A stretch of DNA of 26,835 nucleotides. Source: Stephanodiscus triporus. Taxonomy: Eukaryota > Bacillariophyta > Thalassiosirophyceae > Thalassiosirales > Thalassiosiraceae. The translations under genes were made by a program, and so were the position numbers. The DNA lies in assembly GCA_036939755.1 (NCBI GenBank), contig JALLAZ010000061.1, forward strand, positions 1 through 26,835, written 5' to 3'. The notes beneath the pieces were generated by a model. It had not been told where the DNA came from. It was given only the letters and a program-made list of their open reading frames with translations, and searched no databases. This document shows, in pieces, positions 9,801 to 18,154 of the stretch (position 1 is its first letter; the number at the start of each line of letters is the position of its first letter).

Positions 9801-11993
9801 CAGGAACTTCATCAAAATCCGGATTGATCGGCGAAACAAACCATGATGACTCCCTGTCTGAGTTAACGAGGCGTGTGATCAAGCGCAAAATTTCTCTTCT
9901 TCGGTCATATGCGGTGAGAAATGACGAATTCCAATAGGAATAAAATAGCTCGCAATCATCCACCGCTTGGACGGTATCTACACGAGCCTCGTTGCTTAGC
10001 CCAAAAGTGCGTAGAATAAGGCTCACAACAGTTATCGTCTTTCCAAGTCCTGGGTCATCGCAAAGCAGCCTAAGTTTTGCCGTTCGTTAGATAGAGCAAT
10101 TGACAATCAACTCAGAAACGAAAGCAATCGGTTGCGCACAGATATCCCTTACCCTCCTCTGGCGCAACGCGTATTTTTCTTTGCCCCGCAATCCAAAGAC
10201 ACCAAACGTCCCGTTTCGGAATCAAATCTAAGTGGCCTCCCCCCCCACGCATCCCCGCTATGTCCACTGTCGGGCCTCGGGCGCAAGAGCACGGTCGCCC
10301 CTCCCGTCACGGCACGATGATAGTCGCCCCCGCACGCGATTTCGCCCTCGTCGCGGCGAGGAGGATGAACCCCATCGACGCGACAGCTCCCGCCGCGACG
10401 TACGATGTCCTCCTCCGTCACGCATTGACGCTCGCGCATCTCCATCCACTCCAGGCTCCGAATTTGGTGGTGGAACAACTTGAGCCTGAGGCCTGGCACG
10501 ACCGCCCGGAGCGACCGGTGCAATTTTCGATTGACTACTCGGAGCGAGTGGAGGGAACGAGCGCGGAGATAGGGCGCGATCGAGGTCGCGATGATGTCGT
10601 CGGGTAGATCGACTAAATTCTCCGGCCTCGACGAGGAGGAAGGCGAAGGAGGGCGCGACTCCGAGGATTCGCCATCCGCGCGTCCATCGTTTTCGTCGCC
10701 GAGATACTTGCTCGCGCCGCTGATTCTATCGTACAGTTCCTCAACGTTCAACGAGTCCGGGAAGAACGGCTTTCCGGGGAGGGGATGGCGGCGTTTTCGA
10801 TTTCGCGTTGATGACGAATCCACCCCCCCATCGCCGTTGTCGATGGCGGCATCGGTCGCCTTTGCCCTCCTCTCGGGACTCGACCACGCAATCGTTGCCT
10901 TGCGTTCGACCTCCCTCACGCGTGCATCTAGATGATCCCAATCGCATCGTATGATCGACCCGATCAGCTTGTGCCCCGACGACAGCGTCTCGATGCCGTC
11001 ATACTTCTTCGGTCCGGACGTTCTCCTCCGTGCCCCCCCCGGTCTCCCCGACACCGTATCTACCTTTTTCGTGTCATTGACGTTTTGTGCCATGCCATCT
11101 TCCGCGTCATCATCGTCGCCGCTTCCCCCTCGACAATCGTCTCGCGTCGTAGTCGGGAGGGAGAACGTGAACAGCAACGACGCCCTCGTCCTGACGAATT
11201 TCCTGGATGATGATCGCCGCGTCGCTCCTCGATCGACCGGCCTCACCTCCTCCACCTCTTCCACCTCGTTGTGAAGTAAGATTCGCACGCTCTCCGTCCT
11301 GAGATCTCCCAGGCGAACTCCGTCGTCGTTGTCGTCGTTGTCGTCGTTGTCGTCGTTGTCGCCGTCGTCGTCGTCGTCATTGTCGTCGTCGGCGTCGTCG
11401 TTGTTGTCGTCGGCGTCATCGTCGTCGTCTTGCGAGGGGGGTCGTTGTCTTCGTCTTCGTCGTCGACGACATTCGTCCGCCCGTCGGTCGATCTCGATCG
11501 CCAATCCCGCCATCAGGGACGCGTCGGACCTCCTCCTCCTTCCCGCCGTCATCGTCGTCGTGGCATTCATCCTTCCATCGAAGGGCACGACGTCGAATGC
11601 CATCATCGTCGTCGTCGATGTCGTCGTCCTCCTCCGCGGGACGGGGATAATGCCGTCGTCCAACGCGACGGAGACGTCGACGCGCGAAAACGGCATCGAG
11701 GGGGGCGGAGGCAGCGACTGGATCAGCGCCAGATCGCGTCCGTCGTCGGGGGCGTCCTCGACGGCATCGTCGCCCGCGTCGTCGTCGTTGGGTCCGTCGT
11801 CGTTTACGGGATCGCCGGGAGGACGACGACGTCGTCGTCGGAGGTCGACGTCGTGCCAGATGGGCGGCGACGGCGAAAACGACGACGTGCTCCCCGCGTC
11901 GTCGACGTCGTCCGTCGGCATCGTCGCGACTAGGACCTCGCAGTCCTCGAGGAGGACGTATCCGACCTCCGCCCCTCGGGTTTGCTCCTTCAT
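6803..11993 (-). CDS. F-box / SNF2 ATPase / RING protein with bromodomain inserted in the ATPase core
   Basis: Seven exons on the minus strand: 11993-10153, 10069-9047, 8955-8692, 8624-8345, 8259-7444, 7364-7214 and 7131-6803 (1567 aa). All six introns (67-91 bp) are GT-AG and keep frame. Order: Asp/Arg/Ser-rich leader (1-450); F-box (about 458-497, LVDLPDDIIATSIAPYL); Q-like motif FHHQIRSLEWM; Walker A DDPGLGKT (618-625); bromodomain (about 671-775, with FVSPI, DYLDVISTPISL and acetyl-lysine Asn747 in TYN); motif Ia LLVVPNPLIHHWQEQL; DEGH (959-962); MTGTPTQQ; RING C3HC4 (1181-1215); a second Cys cluster (1304-1333); and helicase C with IVFSQF, SKQGAVGLDL and QVVARAYRMG (1469-1478). RING between the helicase lobes is typical of the RAD5/HLTF/SHPRH group, and plants have an F-box/SNF2 protein (Arabidopsis At3g54460). 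Likely nuclear, in chromatin remodelling or repair with ubiquitin ligase activity. Walker B reads DEGH rather than DEAH. Confidence 0.88.
11320..11435. repeat. GTC/GTT trinucleotide tract encoding Asp/Asn run
   Basis: Imperfect plus-strand GTCGTCGTT/GTCGTC triplet repeats. Read on the minus strand they encode the Asp/Asn-rich run of the SNF2-like protein leader (about residues 185-225). Such tracts are prone to length change. They also create long antisense ORFs on the plus strand, which are not genes. Confidence 0.7.
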
Positions 11994-12336
11994 GGATATT
12001 ATTATCGACGCCCGCCGCGCCGCCGGGTTTATTGGCCGCTCTTTCTCTAAAATCTGAATTTACTCTGAGGAAGGTGCCGCGCAGGGACTGCTCCCGCCAT
12101 TATTTTGCAAGAGAGGGAAATAAAGAAGAAAAGAAGAGAGAGTCTGTCTGTCCTCTTTTTTCTGTTCGTCCTTGGTCCACGTGGAACCCAGTGGAGCCCT
12201 TGGTGCGTGTATGGTAGGGAGCGTATGGTACGATACACCATAGCGAGAGAAGGTATCGTACTACCTACTCCTACGATGGTAGATAGTACGATCAGCTGAA
12301 GTAGTGCAGGAGGAGGAGAGGGGAAGACCTGACGCG
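11994..12336. promoter_or_regulatory. Divergent promoter region between SNF2-like and homoserine dehydrogenase genes
   Basis: About 343 bp between the two start codons. It contains a palindromic CCACGTGG at 12177-12184, and a 9-bp inverted repeat, GTACGATAC at 12228-12236 with GTATCGTAC at 12253-12261. An A/G-rich tract lies at about 12105-12145. The CACGTG core matches those upstream of the peroxiredoxin gene. Function is inferred. Confidence 0.35.
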
Positions 12337-13966
12337 ATGCCGCCGACCGCGAATGCAGGAACGATGCCGTCCCCAACTCACCTAGTCCGCCCACTCCGGT
12401 AAGCCATGTCGCCTTCTTCTTTTCTCGGGTGGGTGGGGGGCGGAGATGGCGGAATGTCATGCTGTCGGCCTGCTGCTGCACGGGCGGGCGGGCGGAGGGG
12501 GGTCGTATTATGAAAATATCATTTTCATTGTGGGAATGTGAAATGCGTCGCGAGGTGTTACCATCTTCCATTCGCTCTCGTTCTCTCTCTCACTCTCCTT
12601 CCTCGAATTTTGCCGCTGATCTTCCCCGCCCCCCATCCCGAAAAGAATCGGCATGATCGGCGCCGGGACCGTCGGCGGCGGCGTCTACGAGATCGTCATG
12701 AATCGACTGGGCGGCGGATCGTCGTCGTCGACGACGACGAGGACGACGCCGACGCCGATCATCACCAAGATATGCGTCCGGGACGCGTCCAAGCCGCGAA
12801 ATTTCCACGTCGATCCCGCAAGGACGAAGATCGTCACGGACATCTCGTCCGTGATTAACGATCCCGAAATCGACCTCGTCGTGGAGGTGGCGGGCGGGGT
12901 GACGTTCGCGAAGGACGCGGTGTACGCGAGCATACGGGGCGGCAAGAGCGTCGTCACCGCGAACAAGGCGCTGATCGCAGAGAACATGGACGAGCTGATC
13001 GCCCTGCTGGGGGAGGCGAACGCAAACAATAGGGGGGGCGTGAGATTCGGGTACGAGGCGAGCGTGTGCGGGGGCATACCCGTGATACACGCCCTCCAGT
13101 CGTGTTACGCCGGGGACGTCATCAACGAGGTCATGGGGATATGCAACGGCACGACGAACTACATGCTCGGGAAGATGGAAACGGGGGCGGAATACGACGA
13201 CGTGCTGAGGGAGGCGCAGGATTTGGGATTCGCCGAGGCCGATCCGTCCGCGGACGTCGAGGGGTACGACGTTCGCGCGAAGATCGCGATACTGGCCAAG
13301 CTCGCGTTCGGCGTCGCTGTGCCCGTCGATTCCATCCCGTGCATGGGCATCACGAACGTATCCGTCGTCGACTTCGCGTACGCCAAGAGCATGGGGTGCA
13401 CCATCAAGCTCGTCGGCACGGCCGTGCGCAAGTCGAGATTCGGCGAGTACGACGGCGCGTTGTCGGTTTACGTGTCGCCGAAGCTCGTGCCAGACGATCA
13501 CCTCCTTGCGTCGGCGACCGGGTGCGGCAACGCCGTGGCGATTAACAGCGCCAACCTCGGACTCGCGTCGTACGCCGGTCCCGGTGCCGGGCGGTACCCG
13601 ACCGCCAATTCCATCGTCTCGGACGTCATGCGAGTGGCGAACGGCACGTGCCACGCAGTGCCATTCCCGTTGTCGCGGTCGTCGGTCGACGAGATCGACA
13701 ACGATTACGATTCGGCGTTCTACATACGAATATCGTTCCAGGACGGCCTGGGGATAGTCCGCACGATCGGCGAATTGGCGGAGTCGCAGGGCGTGTCGAT
13801 CCACAGCATACTGCAGCAGCCGATCACCGACAGGATGGCGGCGGATACTGTCGTAACGACCGAGTCGTGCAAGCTGTCGCAGGTGAAGGCGCTCTGCGAA
13901 CTCATTGGGCGGGAGGAGTTCGCCCTCTCCACGCCGGTGTTCATGCCGATGATCCCGGAGTACTAG
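12337..13966 (+). CDS. Homoserine dehydrogenase, monofunctional bacterial type with ACT domain
   Basis: NAD(P)-dependent reduction of aspartate semialdehyde to homoserine, leading to threonine, methionine and isoleucine. Exon 2 (12646-13966) holds nearly all of the protein, but an ATG at 12653 would cut off the first beta strand. Exon 1 at 12337-12398 ends in a good GTAAGC donor; the acceptor follows a pyrimidine-rich tract at 12644-12645. The join keeps phase and yields RPLRIGMIGAGTVGGGV, the expected nucleotide-binding start (460 aa). Further motifs are VTANKAL (Lys128), NGTTNYML (188-195), GFAEADPSADVEGYDVRAK (Lys233) and a C-terminal ACT domain from about 378 (FQDGLGIVRTIGELAESQGVSI), usually a feedback-control module. 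There is no fused aspartokinase, unlike plants. No clear plastid leader is visible, so either the enzyme is cytosolic or a further 5' exon exists. Confidence 0.85.
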
Positions 13967-14575
13967 GAGAACGAACGTACAATCGAACGTGAATGTGTAA
14001 ACCGGCACGAACATTTTGAGGTAGTGAATTATATGATGAATTGGGCAGAGGAATGATCTGCAACCGGAGTTGTGGAGATGACGTCGATGGATGTAATTGG
14101 TGTTTTCAGTGTCAAAGTGGGCTTTCAACTGACTGCAATAATAAAGATAAACACTCATCTACACGTGGTACAAACTCGAATCGCAAATAACGACTGAATT
14201 CATTGAGACAAATCGTGGTGGCACAATCAAATGGATTGAAGGCCCACTGCAAGATGAACTTCCCTCAATGAAGCCCATCCTTGAAATGTGTAGCCGCCAA
14301 TGGAGATGACGGCAGAAGGAGCGGAGCAAGGGCGTTGGCGGCGGCGAGGCGTTGCCTCATCGCGTTGATTTCGCGTCTTCCTTCCGACGACATTTGATTT
14401 ATGATACACGGCCGAATGAAAACAACATGTTCTCACAGACCAGAAATGCTATTTACCTCACCCAACCACGATAAGTCCCAGGCCATGTTGTTATTGGCCA
14501 GCATTAGATTCTCTTGAGTCGACTAACCCTAACGTTTTTTGTTTTTTTCTGCCTCTAAAAATACTCTATATCTAA
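13967..14575. other. Gene-free region between homoserine dehydrogenase and the transposon
   Basis: About 609 bp. It starts with the presumed 3' UTR and ends at the left end of the Harbinger element. A 69-codon minus-strand ORF at 14227-14436 has no recognisable similarity. No RNA gene or repeat beyond a chance CTAACCCTAAC near 14523 was seen. Confidence 0.45.
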
Positions 14576-14639
14576 GGTAGTGTCCACAGGCTCGGTTTCT
14601 GGAATCATAAAATCATAAAATCATATGTGCTCATAACCT
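14576..14639 (+). repeat. Left terminal inverted repeat of Harbinger element
   Basis: Matches the reverse complement of 18053-18116 over about 60 bases. The core reads GTGTCCACAGGCTCG, then TTTCTGG, then a repeated AATCATAA unit, then ATGTGCTCATAACCT. It differs by one extra G after CTCG and by the outermost few bases. Confidence 0.92.
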
Positions 14640-14725
14640 GAAATTGCCAGAAAGTACTCTACCCCGTCCACAGGCACAAAAGTCAAAATCATAGAATCTT
14701 ACTTTTCTCTATGTACGTACTTACA

Positions 14726-14789
14726 GTGTCGGAGCGTCGGAGCTGCGCCCGATTTTGATATGGGTGTCGGAGCGTCGGAGCTGTGCCCG
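14726..14789 (+). repeat. Subterminal direct repeats inside the left end of the transposon
   Basis: A 26-base unit at 14726-14751 recurs at 14764-14789 with one mismatch. Each copy starts GTGTCGGAGCGTCGGAGCTG, and itself contains GTCGGAG twice. Subterminal repeats near the ends of DNA transposons often bind transposase or accessory protein; that role is inferred. The unit also lies in the upstream region of the transposase gene. Confidence 0.6.
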
Positions 14790-14946
14790 TGGATATTTTC
14801 ACTAGCCAGCAAAAAAGCATAACTCCGCAACCTCTCGGGCGATTCCGCCGAAAATTGAACCCACCGTTCCTCTTCAATCAGGCTCCCCATCGACTACGAC
14901 AGCCTCTAGACGCCCTTGACCACAGAGGGGTTGTTGCATCGGGATT

Positions 14947-16365
14947 ATGACGGTCCTGTCTGTTCCTGTTCTATCAAGCCAGCAGAGCCGCAGGAATGAG
15001 ATTTCGACCCTCATTGCTAAGATTGCTGGCAGTCTTCAAGGAAAGGAAGGGGAATTTGTTGAAAATATCCCCCGTGCTATCTGTAAGCGCCGCCGCCGAA
15101 GTGTAAGTGAGGTATACGCAAATATTGGGCCGATATACTTCGGGCGGGCATATCGCATGACATACTCCTCTTTCATCCATCTTCACCGGAGACTGTATCA
15201 TGGGATTAAAGACGCCGCGCGAGTACTTAGAAGGTACAAAAAAAAGGGATTGAAAACTGACAGCAATACACCACCGCCCATTCCCAATGGGCGGATATCC
15301 ACATCCGTTCGCTTGGCTTGTGCATTGCGGTACTTTGCCGGGGGTTCACCTTATGATATCATGAGTGTTTATGGAGTATCACACACAATCATCCTCGACA
15401 GTGTTTGGTGTGTAGTTGAAGCAACTAATCAGGTGGCAGACTTCTACATTGAATATCCAAAATCCTGTTTTGAACAGAAGAAGATTGCAAAAGGGTTTGA
15501 AGAGAAGAGCGATGTTGGGTTTTCTAATTGTGCAGGCTGTGTTGATGGTCTTTTGATTTGGACACACAAGCCAACAGAGAAGGACGCCGAAATGTCTGGT
15601 GTTGGTCAGAAGAAATTTCTGTGCGGTCGAAAGAGCAAGTTTGGTCTCAATTGTCAGGCAATATCAGATGTCCGTGGCAGGATATTGGATATTTCGATAG
15701 TATATGGCGGCGCTTCATCAGATTGCTTGGCTTTTGAGGGAAGTGACATTTTCCAGAAATTAGAATTGGGTCTGTTGCATGATGATTTGGTTCTCTTTGG
15801 GGACAATGCATATTTGAACTCAAAATTCATGGTTACGCCGTATCCAAATGTATCAAGCGGGAGTAAGGACGATTTCAATTTTTTTCATTCCCAACTGCGT
15901 ATTCGAGTAGAATGTGCCTTCGGAATGTTGGTTGGACGCTGGGGTCTGTTGAGAGCTGCAATTCCACAAAATATCTCATTGACAAGGACAATTGCATTGG
16001 TTCACGCGCTGGCAAAGCTACATAATTTTTGTATAGACATGCATGATAAGATGCATAGTAAGGAGCCGGCGTCAGGGGATATTCCGGAAAGACTTCAAGA
16101 AGATGAAGATTATATGGTTACACACTCTCCAGAAGGATACATCACCATGACCACCACTGATGTAAGTGGTGTTTCTCTGCCGAGTGGACTTATGGACTGC
16201 GGCCATCACAGTGATGATATGCCTCGGGCGCTACGAAGAACAAGGAGCATTCTGAATGATATTGAAGAATCATGCCCTACGTCGCAACCACGTGAGTTAT
16301 TACACCTCCAGGTGAAAGAGTCCCAGTTGACCCGGCCTCATGAAAATCAAATTAACCACAAATAA
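14947..16365 (+). CDS. PIF/Harbinger DDE transposase (DDE_Tnp_4 family)
   Basis: Catalyses cut-and-paste movement of the element. Intronless, 472 aa. The catalytic triad is visible: Asp200 in GCVDGLLI, Asp286 in LFGDNAYL and Glu322 in RIRVECAFGML. FGLNCQAISDVRGRI and GRWGLLRAAIP fit the DDE_Tnp_4 fold. The N-terminal 130 residues include a basic KRRRR patch at 47-51 and a helix-turn-helix-like block, VRLACALRYFAGGSPYDIMSVYGVSHTII (about 121-149), as in other Harbinger transposases. The C-terminal 100 residues are polar and unassigned. All catalytic residues are present and there is no stop or frameshift. Base composition is closer to neutral than the GC-rich host genes nearby. It converges on the accessory gene, with stop codons four bases apart. 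Confidence 0.93.
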   Translation: MTVLSVPVLSSQQSRRNEISTLIAKIAGSLQGKEGEFVENIPRAICKRRRRSVSEVYANIGPIYFGRAYRMTYSSFIHLHRRLYHGIKDAARVLRRYKKKGLKTDSNTPPPIPNGRISTSVRLACALRYFAGGSPYDIMSVYGVSHTIILDSVWCVVEATNQVADFYIEYPKSCFEQKKIAKGFEEKSDVGFSNCAGCVDGLLIWTHKPTEKDAEMSGVGQKKFLCGRKSKFGLNCQAISDVRGRILDISIVYGGASSDCLAFEGSDIFQKLELGLLHDDLVLFGDNAYLNSKFMVTPYPNVSSGSKDDFNFFHSQLRIRVECAFGMLVGRWGLLRAAIPQNISLTRTIALVHALAKLHNFCIDMHDKMHSKEPASGDIPERLQEDEDYMVTHSPEGYITMTTTDVSGVSLPSGLMDCGHHSDDMPRALRRTRSILNDIEESCPTSQPRELLHLQVKESQLTRPHENQINHK

Positions 16366-16369
16366 ATAA

Positions 16370-17902
16370 CTAATGATCTATTTTACTCAGCTCAACTTTC
16401 AATCTGTCGACTTCAGCTTGAACGATTGCCATTTGTTCCTCAAGCTTTGCTTTTTTCCTTGGATTTGGGTCATCGGTCAATGCCATATCGTAGCCGCGAA
16501 TCTCGGCCTGCAGAGACAGGATATTGGTGCGAATAGATGAACCATAATCCATTCTTGCAGCGATGATGTTGCTCTCAGCTAGCCTATGTAATCCTTGAGA
16601 GAAATTATCATGTGTCACCTTCTTCTGGTTCGGGGATTTTTTCTTCCTTGCTGAAGAAGCCACAGAGGACCCTGTGTCTGATTTTTTCTTCCTTGATGAA
16701 GAAGCCATAGAGGACCCTGTGTCTGAGAACTCCCACTCTTCATTCTCCAACTCTTCATTTTCGTCGCTGTCAGAATTTAACCAACTGTTAACAGCCGAAG
16801 GCACACCTTCCCCACCATTCTTTGCGGACATCTTCTGGTTAAGCTCACTAAATGCTGTCGATAAAAGCTGATACTTATCAAGCATTTCCCAGAAGTAAAG
16901 AAGGTAAGGCTGGCTATTGCCAAGAAAAGCAGCCCTCCTATCAAGAGCTCCACGAGGGCGGTTCGCAAGTGATCCGAATTCGTGCTGGTCTTCGTGATCG
17001 ACATCTCCATCGTTAACATCAATTCCACCATCTCCCTGCCCACTTAGCGTCCATTTGCGAATGATGCGCTGGAGAGTGACAGTCATTGTTGAAATTTTTT
17101 CTTGGACTTTGTCGGGAGTAGCTGGAGTAAGGGAAGACACTCTGCTGTGAGGGATACTGATTGGATTATTAAATTCGGAATGCAAGTCCTCAACACGCTC
17201 TGTTACAGGAGAAAAGTTCGGATTATTCCACAGGGAAGCAAGTAGTTCCCAAACAGTAGCCGCCCTCTTGTCAACACTTTTTTGGTTGTCCAAAGCAATC
17301 CGTTCCGTTGAAATTTCATTCCGTTTCAAGTATGCACTCCTAATATCGTCAGAATGGACTAGTGCCATAATGAGGCGGAGCATAGGGAGTGAGCCGTACC
17401 ATGCTTTTTCTGCCTTGTCCACTGTGTCGTTTTGTAATTGCCGTGCCGCATTGACCCGTTCTGCTGATTGTTTTCTATCTTGCACCGTCTCCTGGAGAAA
17501 TTGGACATCGGTGGGGTGAGATACGGGGTGGGCATCAAGCCATGATAGCATTCTTGTTTTATCCCATTGCTTGGGTTTGGGTGCCCGGGTCATGTTGGCC
17601 GTAATCAGCAGATTTTCTGACTTGTAGCGCCTAATAATCTCTTCTGCGTAGTCCGCCCTCTGCGGTTTAATTGTTGTTATAGGCAGACTTTTCCACGGTT
17701 CTCTCTCAAGGTCGATGAGGTCAGTGCCATCGTCGTTTTTGAGGCCTGCTGAGAGAAGAGCTAGAGCCTTTAAGCTGCTATTTTTTGATATGAAAACGGA
17801 TTCAGCATTAGGAGATGTGCAGGCAGCAGCATGCTCGCCAGAGGCAGAGGCGTTGCCATCTCTGTCGGCGTTTGCATCATCATCAGGCTCGGCTGGTTCC
17901 AT
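16370..17902 (-). CDS. Accessory (second-ORF) protein of the Harbinger element
   Basis: PIF/Harbinger elements normally encode a second, DNA-binding protein that works with the transposase, often Myb/SANT-like. This intronless ORF lies between the same inverted repeats, and I read its start at the ATG at 17902 (context CAACCATGGAA), giving 510 aa; the frame is open to 18043, but that part crosses a foldback. No Myb motif is obvious by eye. Visible parts are an acidic/Ala leader, a central Trp-containing block (KQWDKTRMLSWLDAHPVSHP; later TVWELLASLWNNPNFSPVTE and RIIRKWTLSGQGDGG), a tandem repeat of SDTGSSxASSxRKKK units, and a C-terminal basic patch PRKKAK leading into a heptad-like helix. 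The role as accessory protein is inferred from position. Confidence 0.75.
   Translation of the reverse strand: MEPAEPDDDANADRDGNASASGEHAAACTSPNAESVFISKNSSLKALALLSAGLKNDDGTDLIDLEREPWKSLPITTIKPQRADYAEEIIRRYKSENLLITANMTRAPKPKQWDKTRMLSWLDAHPVSHPTDVQFLQETVQDRKQSAERVNAARQLQNDTVDKAEKAWYGSLPMLRLIMALVHSDDIRSAYLKRNEISTERIALDNQKSVDKRAATVWELLASLWNNPNFSPVTERVEDLHSEFNNPISIPHSRVSSLTPATPDKVQEKISTMTVTLQRIIRKWTLSGQGDGGIDVNDGDVDHEDQHEFGSLANRPRGALDRRAAFLGNSQPYLLYFWEMLDKYQLLSTAFSELNQKMSAKNGGEGVPSAVNSWLNSDSDENEELENEEWEFSDTGSSMASSSRKKKSDTGSSVASSARKKKSPNQKKVTHDNFSQGLHRLAESNIIAARMDYGSSIRTNILSLQAEIRGYDMALTDDPNPRKKAKLEEQMAIVQAEVDRLKVELSKIDH
16635..16724. repeat. 45-bp tandem duplication in the accessory gene
   Basis: Two adjacent 45-base copies, 16635-16679 and 16680-16724, differ at only two positions. 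They encode two consecutive Ser/Lys-rich units in the accessory protein (KKKSDTGSSMASS and KKKSDTGSSVASS). The reading frame is kept because 45 is divisible by three. The high identity points to a recent duplication. Confidence 0.85.
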
Positions 17903-17944
17903 GGTTGACACAAGGAATGTGATAGAAGAATTGAGTGGCGGGAG

Positions 17945-18017
17945 AGAAACTATGATTGATTTTGAGTGTCCAGGGGTCCGCCGACCCCTGGACACTCGGC
18001 GAGAAATCATAGTTTCT
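17945..18017. repeat. Nested foldback (hairpin) upstream of the accessory gene
   Basis: Inner perfect 15-bp arms are at 17964-17978 (GAGTGTCCAGGGGTC) and 17983-17997, with a 4-base loop. Outer 13-bp arms are at 17945-17957 (AGAAACTATGATT) and 18005-18017. Together they form a 73-base near-palindrome just upstream of the accessory gene start and inside the right terminal repeat. The pieces TTTCTGG, GTGTCCA and AATCAT echo the terminal repeat, suggesting a shared origin. Confidence 0.85.
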
Positions 18018-18052
18018 GGGACGCCTGCCAGACCGCCAATCATACCTTTTTT

Positions 18053-18116
18053 AGGTTATGAGCACATATGATTTTATGATTTTATGATTCCAGAAACGAG
18101 CCTGTGGACACCCTCT
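18053..18116 (-). repeat. Right terminal inverted repeat of Harbinger element
   Basis: Reverse complement of the left terminal repeat, reading inward from 18116 as a short variable end, then GTGTCCACAGGCTCG, TTTCTGG and the AATCATAA-rich part, and ending at AGGTTATG on the plus strand. It lacks one G present in the left copy. Confidence 0.92.
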
Positions 18117-18154
18117 TAACCTACGTAAATGTGTGGGTACATAGTTGGGTACAC

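Larger units (their letters stand above)
14576..18116. mobile_element. PIF/Harbinger DNA transposon, apparently intact, about 3.54 kb
   Basis: Both ends carry matching long terminal inverted repeats (14576-14639 and 18053-18116), beginning GTGTCCACAGGCTCG and running to CTCATAACCT. TAA stands at 14573-14575 just outside the left end, and TAA at 18117-18119 just outside the right end, fitting the 3-bp TWA target duplication of PIF/Harbinger elements. The outermost 4-6 bases of the two ends differ slightly, so the boundary may be off by a base or two. Inside are a complete DDE transposase (+) and a second complete ORF (-), arranged tail to tail with four bases between stop codons. Both ORFs are open and the long repeats differ by only small changes, which suggests a young, possibly still mobile copy. 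Two-gene organisation is typical of the superfamily. Confidence 0.9.

Noticed and set aside
11329..12057. 242-codon plus-strand ORF
   Set aside because: It is antisense to the Asp/Arg-rich leader of the SNF2-like gene and translates to Ser/Leu/Val runs from triplet repeats.
12590..14158. 522-codon ORF on the minus strand
   Set aside because: It lies antisense to homoserine dehydrogenase, is Arg/His/Val-rich and has no recognisable domain. It is a by-product of GC-rich codon use in the true gene.
14227..14436. 69-codon minus-strand ORF beside the transposon
   Set aside because: No domain, no start context and odd composition; treated as chance.
14523..14533. CTAACCCTAAC, resembling telomeric TTAGGG repeats
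   Set aside because: Less than two units and no longer array, so probably chance.
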